A stretch of DNA of 11,688 nucleotides, taken from assembly GCA_002315995.1 (NCBI GenBank), contig DCHN01000018.1, positions 1 through 11,688 on the forward strand, given 5' to 3'. Position numbers and translations under genes: made by a program. Shown one piece after another: positions 1 through 7,071 of this stretch. The notes beneath the pieces were generated by a model. The model saw only the letters and a list, made by a program, of their open reading frames with translations, was not told where the DNA came from and did no database searches. This DNA is from Bacteroidales bacterium UBA1751 (GTDB taxonomy: Bacteria > Bacteroidota > Bacteroidia > Bacteroidales > UBA932). Positions within the stretch are counted from its first letter, which is position 1; each line of letters starts with the position of its first letter.

Positions 1-68
1 ACAGTACCGAGGTGAATTTAAGGAAACTAAAAAATTATACAAAAAGGCACGATTAAGCAAAGTTTCAA

Positions 69-97
69 CACCCTACTGAGGGGTGACAATATTTTAT
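69..97 (+). terminator. Weak candidate terminator hairpin
   Basis: A CACCC arm (69-73) can pair with GGGTG (81-85) across a 7-base loop, and an AT-rich run containing four T residues follows. It could end a transcript entering from the left of the window. The stem is only five pairs, so this is a guess. The rest of 1-137 shows no convincing gene. It does hold a direct repeat, TCAACACC (65-72 and 107-114), and a TGACAA/TTGTCA inverted pair (84-89, 104-109). Confidence 0.25.
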
Positions 98-136
98 TCC
101 TTGTTGTCAACACCTATATCGTTAAATAAAGAAATG

Positions 137-167
137 CTTGCGGAGTTGAAATTATTCCATATCTTTG
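137..167 (+). promoter_or_regulatory. Promoter of the toxin-antitoxin operon
   Basis: TATCTTTG at 160-167 is a perfect match to the Bacteroidota -7 consensus TAnnTTTG. A CTTG at 137-140 sits 19 bases upstream, matching the -33 TTTG element and its usual spacing. Transcription should begin around 170-172, which gives a leader of only about 20 bases before the ATG at 192. The likely start point lies at the edge of the palindrome at 170-187. Confidence 0.75.
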
Positions 168-169
168 CA

Positions 170-187
170 CTAACATTATAATGTTAG
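170..187. promoter_or_regulatory. Perfect 18-bp palindrome, candidate operator
   Basis: CTAACATTATAATGTTAG is its own reverse complement over all 18 bases. It begins three bases after the -7 box, covers the expected transcription start and ends four bases before the toxin ATG. A dimeric Xre-type protein is encoded by the second gene of the operon, and such antitoxins commonly bind palindromes at their own promoters. I infer that this is the autoregulatory site. In RNA it could also fold into a hairpin just before the start codon. Confidence 0.7.
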
Positions 188-191
188 TTTT

Positions 192-866
192 ATGGAATTA
201 TTTCATGGATCAACAAAAATAATAGAGACACCCTCGTTTGGAACAGGCAACCCGCATAATGACTACGGACTTGGATTTTACTGCACCGAAAATATTGAAC
301 TGGCAAAAGAGTGGGCTTGCAGAACTCCGGAGGACGGATTTGCCAATGCATATTCATTAGATCTCAGCGGGCTTAACATAATGGACCTGACAAAGAAAGA
401 GTGGCATATTCTCAACTGGCTTGCACTTTTGCTTGTAAACAGAATATTCGATATCAGTAATCCCATAGCACAAGATGCAAAAGAATATATCATAAGCACA
501 TTCCTGCCATTATACGAAGAGTGTGATGTAATAGTAGGGTATCGTGCAGATGACTCATATTTCTCATTTGCAAAAGCTTTTCTAAATGGTCAGATCCCTT
601 TAAGCGCACTCTCTGAAGCCATGCATCTTGGCAAACTCGGTCAACAATACTGTATAAGAAGCAGGAAGGCATTTGACAGAGTGCAGTTTACTCAAGCCAT
701 TACAGCAAACGGGCAGGAGTATTATATTAAAAGAATCACACGCGACAACAGAGCAAGAGAAGAGTATCTGAAAATACTATCTGTAAAAGGTCACTCAAAA
801 GAGGAAATATTTATGCTTGATATACTCCGTCAGGAGTGGAAAAACGATGATGAACGCCTACAATAA
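192..866 (+). CDS. DUF3990 family ADP-ribosyltransferase-like toxin
   Basis: A 224-residue protein with no signal peptide or membrane segment, so it acts in the cytoplasm. The start LFHGS, the GLGFY segment (residues 26-30), the GYRADDSYFSFAKAF block (116-130) and the LGQQYCIRSRKAFDRVQF block (149-166) match my knowledge of DUF3990, a family placed in the ADP-ribosyltransferase fold. The likely active-site set is His5, Tyr30 (or Tyr25) and Gln151 or Gln152, that is an H-Y-Q variant of the H-Y-E triad; this assignment is inferred without a structure. An alpha-helical charged tail (about 185-224) lies beyond the core fold. The gene starts four bases after the operator palindrome and has no Shine-Dalgarno sequence, as is usual in this phylum. 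The helix-turn-helix gene overlaps its 3' end, the arrangement of a toxin-first toxin-antitoxin operon. The family is fairly sure; toxicity and the target are unproven. Confidence 0.8.
   Translation: MELFHGSTKIIETPSFGTGNPHNDYGLGFYCTENIELAKEWACRTPEDGFANAYSLDLSGLNIMDLTKKEWHILNWLALLLVNRIFDISNPIAQDAKEYIISTFLPLYEECDVIVGYRADDSYFSFAKAFLNGQIPLSALSEAMHLGKLGQQYCIRSRKAFDRVQFTQAITANGQEYYIKRITRDNRAREEYLKILSVKGHSKEEIFMLDILRQEWKNDDERLQ
832..836 (+). promoter_or_regulatory. Shine-Dalgarno-like site for the antitoxin
   Basis: AGGAG at 832-836 lies inside the toxin coding sequence, 10 bases before the tandem ATGATG at 847-852. It supports starting the antitoxin there rather than at the in-frame TTG at 817. 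Such sites are uncommon in Bacteroidota, and no other start in this window has so clear a one. That suggests antitoxin translation is boosted independently of the toxin start. Confidence 0.5.
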
Positions 867-1473
867 ATCATATCTTGAAGATGCCATGCACAATTTGGGT
901 GCAATGGCCGACTATGCCGTAAATTGCATTGGCATATATGAAACCGAGTTCTGGTCCAGATTCACGACCAGCACTGTTGCTGCACGCTTCAGTGTTGGAG
1001 CACCAGATATCATTGCCGGACATTCAGGACCCGAGCTGGCAATAATGGTAATGCAGGAGACCGGAAAGGGTATTGAAGAGTGCAATTGCTCCATTTCAAT
1101 CTCCTCTCCTCAATACTGGGCAGGATGGATACTCGCCTACTACCAATGGCTGAGAGGCTATTCTTTCAGGGAGTTGGCCCAAGCAGGATTGGACTTAAAA
1201 ACGGTAATTGACATGTTCAACCCAATGCACGAAGCCGACCCCTCCACATTCGCCAACCTGGCCGATAGAAAAATAAATGAAAAGGAGAGCCCTAATTGGA
1301 TTAAAGAATTCAGAAAGATGAACAGGCTCACACAGGAGGAGCTCTCTGAAAAATCAGGAGTCCCAATCCGCCTTATCAGAGCATACGAGCAAGGAACGAT
1401 TGACACCAACCGCGCAGAATACCACACCATAAAGCAACTTGAAAGGAGCCTCAACTTATCTATTCCCGTATAG
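847..1473 (+). CDS. Xre-type HTH antitoxin with N-terminal partner domain
   Basis: About 207 residues, counted from the ATG at 850. The C-terminal segment (about 151-203, with RLTQEELSEKSGVPIRLIRAYEQG inside it) is a clear Xre/HTH_3 DNA-binding domain: TQEELSEKSG spans helices 2 and 3, and AYEQG closes the motif. The N-terminal 145 residues (SYLEDAMHNLGAMADYAV, GHSGPELA, SPQYWAGWILAYYQW) form a second domain that I associate with HTH proteins next to DUF3990 genes. It is probably the part that binds the toxin, which is an inference. The start codons (tandem ATG, 847 or 850) lie inside the toxin gene, so translation is coupled. The protein probably also represses the operon through the palindrome at 170-187. 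The alternative TTG start at 817 would add an unlikely MIYSVRSGKT extension. The gene ends 32 bases from the convergent hydrolase. Confidence 0.8.
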   Translation: MMNAYNKSYLEDAMHNLGAMADYAVNCIGIYETEFWSRFTTSTVAARFSVGAPDIIAGHSGPELAIMVMQETGKGIEECNCSISISSPQYWAGWILAYYQWLRGYSFRELAQAGLDLKTVIDMFNPMHEADPSTFANLADRKINEKESPNWIKEFRKMNRLTQEELSEKSGVPIRLIRAYEQGTIDTNRAEYHTIKQLERSLNLSIPV

Positions 1474-1505
1474 TACACCACAGGCCACCCGTATCTGGCC
1501 AACAT

Positions 1506-2780
1506 CTATAACTTCAGGCTACAAATCCAGGTTGCAAGGTCATTCAGGAGTTCCGGTGAAATGGTCTCTTCTATTGAACGATACTCAGTTACGGCTCCAC
1601 TCTTGCAGTGCTGGAAGAGATGATTCAGTTCAGGATACTCTTTTACAAGATTTTGCGGATTGTCAGGCAGATTCTCCTTTATGGAGATGAGGTTCTGCGA
1701 TGCTATTACCTGAATATCCTTTCCGCCGTTGGCTGCAAAAACCGGGCAGGAACAAGCCCTGATATGTGACACAGGATTATAATCTATAAACCAGTTCAAC
1801 CATTTGACTCCCTGCTTCATGACAAGTTCCCTATACTCCTGCACGGTGTATCTCATATCCGCACCACTAAATTCAAGAACCCTATTGGCTTGTGCAGTAA
1901 GCAACTGGTCTCCCTGAACTCCCGGTCCTGCAAGTGAGATTACAAAATCCACAAGTTTCTCCGCCCCCAGCATAAATGCTATAGAGCCGCCCTCGCTATG
2001 CCCCAATACACCAATTTTACTGTTTGGATTCTCCACGAATTTGAAATTTCTTAGGAATTCTATTCCAGCTTTCGCGTCTTCAAAGAAATCCAAAGTGGTT
2101 GCATTCTTTACATCGCCTCCCTTCGATTCGCCAAAATCACGGTCATCATATCTGAGAGTCGCTATTCCGTGGCGTGCCAGATAATCTGCAATTACCCAAA
2201 ACGGCTTATGCTCAAATATCTCCTCATCACGGTTCTCCTGCCCACTACCGGTAACCATAAGAACAACCGGAGTCAATGGTCCGGCATTCTCCGGAATCAC
2301 CAGAGTTCCTGCAAGAGTTGCACCGGCCTTCTCATTGCAGAATGTTACCTCGCGGGTGCTGTATGGAAATGGAGCAACCGGGGTCTGCGGGCGATTGAGT
2401 TTAACTATCGCCTTTGTGAGGGTAAGAGGAAACTCATGTCCGGCCTGCGTGAAGGTTCCAAGAATCGAGCCGTTCATAAGCGTGCCGCTATATATGGCTC
2501 CAATGGCCGCAACAGCAACCTCAATCTGAATAAAGTTCTTTACTGCAGCCGTAGCCTCAATACCTTTGACACCCTGATCGGGGCTATCTAAAGTGCATAC
2601 GATTTTCCCCTCCCCACCTGGCGATAGATTTAGCACCATTGTCAACTCCGTCTGCCCAACCCGGAGTACACCGCTCCATCTGCCAATGAACGGCTTAATG
2701 TCATCCGTAGCAACAACGGTTTGTGCGTGACAAACAGAGAGTGATGCTATAAAAGTCAGAATGAGAAGAATTTTTTTCAT
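1506..2780 (-). CDS. Exported alpha/beta hydrolase (S33-like esterase or peptidase)
   Basis: A 424-residue protein with a signal peptide (MKKILLILTFIASLSVCHA, cleavage before Gln20), so it is periplasmic. Residues about 30-125 form a beta-rich N-terminal domain (IGRWSGVL, then TLDSPDQGVKGI) that often precedes this type of hydrolase in Bacteroidota. Residues about 140-424 are the alpha/beta hydrolase core. The nucleophile is Ser262 in GHSEGG, and the likely acid and base are Asp355 (NGGKDIQV) and His387 (ELNHLFQH). The usual DDRGxGxS segment reads DDRDFGES here, with Asp where Gly is common. The substrate is unknown; relatives are annotated as esterases or serine aminopeptidases. An upstream in-frame ATG at 2804 lies within the probable -7 box, so the start at 2780, which gives a clean signal peptide, is preferred. 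The gene converges with the toxin-antitoxin operon and diverges from fklB. Confidence 0.85.
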   Translation of the reverse strand: MKKILLILTFIASLSVCHAQTVVATDDIKPFIGRWSGVLRVGQTELTMVLNLSPGGEGKIVCTLDSPDQGVKGIEATAAVKNFIQIEVAVAAIGAIYSGTLMNGSILGTFTQAGHEFPLTLTKAIVKLNRPQTPVAPFPYSTREVTFCNEKAGATLAGTLVIPENAGPLTPVVLMVTGSGQENRDEEIFEHKPFWVIADYLARHGIATLRYDDRDFGESKGGDVKNATTLDFFEDAKAGIEFLRNFKFVENPNSKIGVLGHSEGGSIAFMLGAEKLVDFVISLAGPGVQGDQLLTAQANRVLEFSGADMRYTVQEYRELVMKQGVKWLNWFIDYNPVSHIRACSCPVFAANGGKDIQVIASQNLISIKENLPDNPQNLVKEYPELNHLFQHCKSGAVTEYRSIEETISPELLNDLATWICSLKL

Positions 2781-2800
2781 GGCAAGTCTGTAGTTATATT

Positions 2801-2808
2801 CCAACGTA
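2801..2808 (-). promoter_or_regulatory. Possible -7 box of the exported hydrolase gene
   Basis: Read on the minus strand this is TACGTTGG, one mismatch from TAnnTTTG. It lies 20 bases before the start codon at 2780. No -33 element is visible at normal spacing, so support is modest. Confidence 0.35.
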
Positions 2809-2851
2809 AAGGTAAAAAATCCTGCATATTTTATGGATGGCCTCTTTTTGG

Positions 2852-2859
2852 TATCTTTG
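2852..2859 (+). promoter_or_regulatory. -7 box of the fklB promoter
   Basis: TATCTTTG is a perfect TAnnTTTG match and is identical to the box of the toxin operon. A T-rich run at 2829-2832 sits where the -33 element would be. The predicted leader is about 50 bases and AT-rich. Because the transcript begins after 2859, the in-frame ATG at 2837 cannot be the start of fklB. Confidence 0.65.
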
Positions 2860-2911
2860 CATCCAAGCTTTCAAGCAAGGAAGAAAACAAATAAACAATA
2901 TTATAAAGAAT

Positions 2912-3520
2912 ATGGATAGAGTAAGTTATGCGCTTGGTCTCAACATTGGCCAGCAGTTGAAACAGATGGGTTTGAAAGGATCATTCTCAGTAAAGGATTT
3001 TTCAGAGGCAGTTGCCGACATTATGGAGGGCCGCGAGCCTATGTTGAACTCCCTCGAGACTCAGAAGGTACTTGAGGCCTTCTTCAATGAACTTGAGCAG
3101 AAGCAGGCTGCCGAGGCTGCCGAAAAGGGAAAAGCAGCAAAAGGTGAGGGCGAGAAGTTCCTCAAGGAGAATGCAGGCAAACCCGGTGTAACCGTTACAG
3201 CAAGCGGCCTTCAGTATATGGTTCTCAAAGAGGGAACTGGCAAGAAGCCTAAAGCTACCGACACAGTAAGGTGCCACTACGAGGGTACTCTCATTGACGG
3301 AACAATCTTCGATTCGTCATACAAGAGGAACTCACCTGCAGACTTCGGCCTGAACCAGGTCATAAAGGGATGGACAGAGGGCGTTCAGCTTATGAGTGAG
3401 GGCTCAAAGTTCCGTTTCTTCATTCCTTACAACCTTGCATACGGAGAGATGGGTGCCGGCAACGATATTCCACCATATGCAGCGCTCATTTTTGACGTTG
3501 AACTCATAAAAGTTCTCTAG
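2912..3520 (+). CDS. fklB: FKBP-type peptidyl-prolyl isomerase, FKBP22 type
   Basis: A 202-residue cytoplasmic peptidyl-prolyl cis-trans isomerase, close in length and layout to E. coli FklB (about 206). Residues 1-85 are the helical FKBP_N dimerisation domain (SYALGLNIGQQL at the start, then a long Ala/Glu/Lys-rich helix around 55-85). Residues about 95-202 are the catalytic FKBP_C domain. The usual ligand-pocket residues are present: Tyr123, Phe133-Asp134 (TIFDSS), Val150-Ile151, Trp154 (KGWTEG), Tyr177 (LAYGE), Ile186-Pro187 and Phe194. There is no signal peptide once the start is placed at 2912, downstream of the promoter. Family members assist slow proline-limited folding. The next gene, another enzyme acting at proline, lies 68 bases downstream with no promoter box between them, so co-transcription is possible. 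Confidence 0.9.
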   Translation: MDRVSYALGLNIGQQLKQMGLKGSFSVKDFSEAVADIMEGREPMLNSLETQKVLEAFFNELEQKQAAEAAEKGKAAKGEGEKFLKENAGKPGVTVTASGLQYMVLKEGTGKKPKATDTVRCHYEGTLIDGTIFDSSYKRNSPADFGLNQVIKGWTEGVQLMSEGSKFRFFIPYNLAYGEMGAGNDIPPYAALIFDVELIKVL

Positions 3521-3531
3521 GAAAACCATGA

Positions 3532-3577
3532 TTTTTTGCCTAAGCGGTGCATCATACTGTACCGCTTAGGCAAAAAA
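3532..3577. repeat. 17-bp perfect inverted repeat, T-tract/stem/A-tract
   Basis: TTTTTTGCCTAAGCGGT (3532-3548) pairs perfectly with 3561-3577 across a 12-base loop. The core GCCTAAGCGGT is GC-rich. The T run is on the 5' side and the A run on the 3' side, the reverse of an intrinsic terminator, and because the repeat is symmetric this holds on both strands. It ends 11 bases before the first ATG of the next gene. A bidirectional terminator that works without a U-tract, an mRNA-stabilising or start-masking hairpin, or a protein-binding site are all possible. Confidence 0.8.
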
Positions 3578-3588
3578 ATTCTATTACG

Positions 3589-5802
3589 ATGAAATTCATG
3601 AAAAAGATTTTGACACTTATGGCAATTATGGCTGGATGCTTTGGCTGTTCACAGAACAAGCCGCTTGAGTACCCTGTTGCCGAAAAGCAGGATATATCAG
3701 ACAACTACTTCGGCACTGAGGTTGCTGACCCGTACCGCTGGATGGAGGATGACACCACTGCACAGGTTAAGGCGTGGGTTGATGCCGAGAATCTTGTTAC
3801 TCAGAATTATTTCAGCAGAATCAAGTTCAGGGGTGCGCTCAAGGAGAGACTCACCCAGCTGAGCAACTACGAGAAGTTCGGCATTCCTGTAAAACGTCAC
3901 GGCAAATACTATTTTTCAAAGAATGACGGCCTCCAGGACCAGAGCGTAATATATGTTGCAGACTCTCTTGATGCCGAGCCGCAGGTTCTGCTTGACCCTA
4001 ACAAACTCTCTGAAGATGGCACAGTGGCCCTTGGCTCAATGTCAATTTCTAAAGATGGCAAATACATGGCCTACACTGTATCACGCAGTGGAAGCGACTG
4101 GGTTGAAATTTATGTAATGGACCTTGAGACAAAGCAGCTCACAAAAGACCATATACAGTGGGCAAAATTCACCGGTGCATCCTGGTTCGGGAACGGCTTC
4201 TTCTACAGCGCATATCCCGCACCGGAGGAGGGAAAGGAGTACTCCAACGTAAACGAGAACCATCTTATATACTACCATAAGATAGGTGAACATCAGGAGA
4301 AGGATGCGCTCATCTACTCAAATCCAGAATATCCTAAACGTTTCTACACCGCAGAAACAGATGAGGACGAGAACTTCCTCTTCATTTACGAGAGTGGAGC
4401 CAATCTTGGGAACCGCCTCTTTATGAAGGATCTTCGCAAAGTTAATCCGGAGAATATATGCAAAACTGTTGCAGCCTCATATGCAGCAGGTTCATCCTCA
4501 ACATTTTGCAAGGGCTCTACTGTTGCCGGCGGCAACAACATTGGTGCAATTGAAATAGCCTCGAACGACGCATTTGAATATAATGTGGTTGAAACAGATG
4601 GTGAAACTCTCTATTTCATTACCAACAACGGAGCACAGAACTACAAAATAATGAAAGCAGCTGCCTCAAAGCCTCAGTTCAGCAAATGGGAGGATTTCAT
4701 TCCTGAAACTGAAAACGTTCTTGCAGGCATCAGCTTTACAAACGGAAAGATTATTGTAACCTACATGCAGGATGCATCAACACACGCATACGTCTGCTCA
4801 ATGGAGGGCGTAAGGGAGAAGGAGATAGAGCTCCCTACACTTGGAACAGTTTCAGTATATGGAAGAAAGAATGAGAGTGAGGTCTTCTACTCATTCACCT
4901 CATACACCTACCCTGCTACAATTTTCAAGTATGACGTGGCAACGGGTGAAACATCCGAGTTCAAGAGACCTCAGGTTGCATTCAACCCCAATGATTTCAT
5001 AACAGAGCAGGTGTTCTTTGAATCAAAGGACGGCACAAAGGTTCCTATGTTCATCACACACAGAAAGGATATGGAACTCAACGGCGAGAATCCTCTCTTC
5101 CTCTATGGATATGGCGGATTCAATATCAGCCTCAATCCAGGCTTCTCAGTTGCCCGCATTCCATTCCTTGAAAGAGGTGGAATCTATGTTGACGTAAACC
5201 TCAGAGGCGGTGGAGAGTATGGTGAGAGCTGGCATCTTGCAGGCACCAAGCTCAATAAGCAGAATGTATTCGACGACTTCATAGCTGCAGCCGAGTGGCT
5301 CATAGCCAACAAGTACACCAACTCCGAGAAGCTCTGCATCAACGGCGGATCGAACGGCGGTCTGCTCGTAGGCGCAGTGGTGAACCAGAGACCGGAGCTG
5401 TATAAGGTAGCTATCGCCCAGGTTGGGGTCATGGATATGCTCAGATACCACAAATTCACCATTGGCTGGAACTGGGCTTCCGACTACGGTACCTCCGCCG
5501 ATAGCCAGGAGATGTTCAAGGCGCTCTACGCATATTCACCGCTCCACACCATTGGCGCAAAGAAGGGAATTGACTATCCGGCAATACTTGTTACAACTGC
5601 GGACCACGACGATAGAGTTGTGCCTGCACACTCCTTCAAGTACACTGCCACCCTTCAGGCAGCGCAGACCGGTCCGGAACCTAAGATCATACGCATTGAG
5701 ACCAAGGCTGGCCATGGTGGCGGAATGCCTATAAGCAAGTGGTTGGAGATGCAGAGTGACATCTGGGCATTCGCATTCTACAACTTGGGAATGAAGTTCT
5801 GA
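3589..5802 (+). CDS. Prolyl oligopeptidase lipoprotein, family S9A
   Basis: A 737-residue serine peptidase that cleaves short peptides after proline. The N-terminus MKFMKKILTLMAIMAGCFGC is a lipoprotein signal with two candidate lipidated cysteines, Cys17 (MAGC) and Cys20 (followed by Ser), so it is probably anchored in the cell envelope. Residues about 25-440 match the seven-bladed propeller of family S9A (YPVAEKQDISDNYFGTEVADPYRWMED at the start is typical). Residues about 490-737 are the catalytic alpha/beta hydrolase domain. The triad is Ser588 (GGSNGG), Asp674 (DHDDRVVP) and His709 (GHGGG), with the conserved Arg676. The length agrees with the family's roughly 700 plus the leader. An in-frame GTG at 3547 lies inside the upstream hairpin and would spoil the lipoprotein signal, so ATG 3589 (or 3598) is chosen. 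No promoter box is seen after fklB. The role is probably peptide scavenging. Confidence 0.93.
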   Translation: MKFMKKILTLMAIMAGCFGCSQNKPLEYPVAEKQDISDNYFGTEVADPYRWMEDDTTAQVKAWVDAENLVTQNYFSRIKFRGALKERLTQLSNYEKFGIPVKRHGKYYFSKNDGLQDQSVIYVADSLDAEPQVLLDPNKLSEDGTVALGSMSISKDGKYMAYTVSRSGSDWVEIYVMDLETKQLTKDHIQWAKFTGASWFGNGFFYSAYPAPEEGKEYSNVNENHLIYYHKIGEHQEKDALIYSNPEYPKRFYTAETDEDENFLFIYESGANLGNRLFMKDLRKVNPENICKTVAASYAAGSSSTFCKGSTVAGGNNIGAIEIASNDAFEYNVVETDGETLYFITNNGAQNYKIMKAAASKPQFSKWEDFIPETENVLAGISFTNGKIIVTYMQDASTHAYVCSMEGVREKEIELPTLGTVSVYGRKNESEVFYSFTSYTYPATIFKYDVATGETSEFKRPQVAFNPNDFITEQVFFESKDGTKVPMFITHRKDMELNGENPLFLYGYGGFNISLNPGFSVARIPFLERGGIYVDVNLRGGGEYGESWHLAGTKLNKQNVFDDFIAAAEWLIANKYTNSEKLCINGGSNGGLLVGAVVNQRPELYKVAIAQVGVMDMLRYHKFTIGWNWASDYGTSADSQEMFKALYAYSPLHTIGAKKGIDYPAILVTTADHDDRVVPAHSFKYTATLQAAQTGPEPKIIRIETKAGHGGGMPISKWLEMQSDIWAFAFYNLGMKF

Positions 5803-5824
5803 TAATATTCCGGCAGAACCCCAA

Positions 5825-5865
5825 AAAACCGCGCCCTGCAGATGCAAGGTGCGGTTTTGTTATTG
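5825..5865. terminator. Bidirectional terminator between convergent genes
   Basis: AAAACCGCGCC (5825-5835) pairs with GGTGCGGTTTT (5848-5858) with one G-U pair, and the loop holds a further TGC/GCA pairing. A run of T follows on the plus strand (TTTTGTTATT). On the minus strand the same hairpin ends in a run of six T (complement of the A run 5823-5828). It lies between the stop codons of the peptidase (5802) and the convergent minus-strand gene (5890). Confidence 0.85.
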
Positions 5866-5889
5866 CTGAGACTGCTGAAAAGAGAAAGT

Positions 5890-6924
5890 CTACTGAATGT
5901 AATCCGAGTATGCTCTCGGGCCCCAGAATTGGTAGCCTTTGCCCTCCCCACGGGTACCGGTGAGTACGGAGTCAATGAAACCGTTCTTCTCAACCAGTAC
6001 CAGGTGCCATATCAAGCCCTCTGGATTTCTGAGCAGTTTGAAGGAGATTCTGCCATTAAGGCCACGCCAGCACTCCAAGTAAGCATTGGAACTCACATCA
6101 GTTTCATCGTTGAATTTCCTTTTGCTGCTTCGTATTTCGGGATAGATATCTCCGCCATCTTCAACGAACTTCACCCTCTCCTTTATCTTGAACTTTCCAC
6201 TCAGGTCGGTTATCATTTGATGGCTCCTGCCCCATGCTCCTCCGGTTGGAGTTACAAGAGGTTTGCCGCGGAAAATAACAGTAGCATCTTCATATGCTAT
6301 AACGGTAAGGGAATGACTTTTGTCACTAAGCCAGCTGGAGAATCTCTCCAGATGTTTTTCAGTGTCGTATCCATATACGCTATCGAGGAAGATCAGATGC
6401 TTTATTGCAGGATTTATCTGCTCCGCCATACAGAAGTAGTTGAAAATAAGATATCCACCACCGGAGTGGCTTCCAATGGTAAGCGTTGGATTATACTGTG
6501 CATATAGTGATACAACATCTGCAAATAGTTTGTCGTATGTCTGCTTGGCAATATCCAGGTGCTGCTTGTGCCAGTTGTTCCAAGACTTCTGCTTTGTCTT
6601 CAAATAAATGGTTACGTAGTTGCACTTTGGATTTTGGGCACGAAGGAATGCAGTCTGCGCTGCAATGTGATGAATATCAAGGTGCCAGTCATCTCCCGGC
6701 TGAACTTTTGCACCAACCGTCCACTCTATGAGTGTGCCGTTTGGAAGTGCATAGAGAATGATCTCTGTTCTTGCTCCTGGAATCATAGTCTGTGGTTCAT
6801 CAACAAGTATCTCAACATCGGGATAAGAGAGCCCTTTGGAAGAGCCGTCAAATTTCACTGAACCCTGGGCTGATGCGCACAGCGGAAACAGCGCTGCAAA
6901 AATTATTGAAAGAAAAAGTCTCAT
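5890..6924 (-). CDS. Secreted alpha/beta-hydrolase-like protein, single domain
   Basis: A 344-residue protein with a Sec signal peptide (MRLFLSIIFAALFPLCASA, cleavage before Gln20), so periplasmic or secreted. I do not recognise a named function. The motif GSHSGGG (Ser154) is a nucleophile elbow of the GxSxGG kind and supports a serine hydrolase. Asp181 (FLDSVYGY) and His307 (IWHLVLVEKNGF) are also kept in its paralogue across the divergent promoter and are the best candidates for the other triad members. Other blocks shared with the paralogue are YPDVEILVD, ALPNG, DDWH, HIAAQT.FLRAQNP, SW..W, GGAWGRS and FWG.RAY. Compared with the paralogue it has an extra stretch (about 255-281) before AYLECWRGLNGRISF and lacks the C-terminal domain. 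An esterase, lipase or peptidase role is possible; the substrate is unknown. Confidence 0.8.
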   Translation of the reverse strand: MRLFLSIIFAALFPLCASAQGSVKFDGSSKGLSYPDVEILVDEPQTMIPGARTEIILYALPNGTLIEWTVGAKVQPGDDWHLDIHHIAAQTAFLRAQNPKCNYVTIYLKTKQKSWNNWHKQHLDIAKQTYDKLFADVVSLYAQYNPTLTIGSHSGGGYLIFNYFCMAEQINPAIKHLIFLDSVYGYDTEKHLERFSSWLSDKSHSLTVIAYEDATVIFRGKPLVTPTGGAWGRSHQMITDLSGKFKIKERVKFVEDGGDIYPEIRSSKRKFNDETDVSSNAYLECWRGLNGRISFKLLRNPEGLIWHLVLVEKNGFIDSVLTGTRGEGKGYQFWGPRAYSDYIQ

Positions 6925-6977
6925 AACTGCATTTGTTAATATATCAACGTATCAACTTCCTCCTAAATGGGATGCTA

Positions 6978-6985
6978 CAAACGTA
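6978..6985 (-). promoter_or_regulatory. -7 box of the minus-strand hydrolase-like gene
   Basis: On the minus strand this reads TACGTTTG, a perfect TAnnTTTG. It predicts a leader of about 45-50 bases before the ATG at 6924. The -33 element is not clear; a TTTG at 7005-7002 would be spaced 16 bases away, shorter than usual. Confidence 0.6.
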
Positions 6986-7071
6986 ATAGTCATTTTCACC
7001 CCAAAAATAAGAATAATGTCAATTTCGCAATACCACAATTCTCCATATTTTTAATCATTTCTCTTTTTTGC

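Noticed and set aside
1..191. Possible mobile-element end beside the toxin-antitoxin operon
   Set aside because: The short repeats there (TCAACACC twice, TGACAA/TTGTCA) are too brief, and no integrase, transposase, tRNA or target duplication is visible.
817..846. TTG start for the antitoxin
   Set aside because: It gives an unlikely extension, while AGGAG is correctly spaced for the tandem ATG at 847-852.
1483..1500. GGCCA/TGGCC hairpin between the antitoxin and the exported hydrolase gene
   Set aside because: It has only five pairs and no T-tract on either strand; too weak to call as a terminator although its place between convergent genes is suitable.
2169..2591. Open frame of 140 codons on the plus strand
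   Set aside because: It is antisense to the exported hydrolase, including its nucleophile region, and the translation is low-complexity and unlike a folded protein.
2837..2911. N-terminal extension of fklB
   Set aside because: The ATG at 2837 lies before the promoter box at 2852-2859, and the extension has no counterpart in FklB proteins.
5842..6507. Open frame of 221 codons on the plus strand
   Set aside because: It is antisense to the minus-strand hydrolase-like gene, whose protein matches its divergent paralogue block by block and has a signal peptide. The plus frame starts inside the terminator hairpin.
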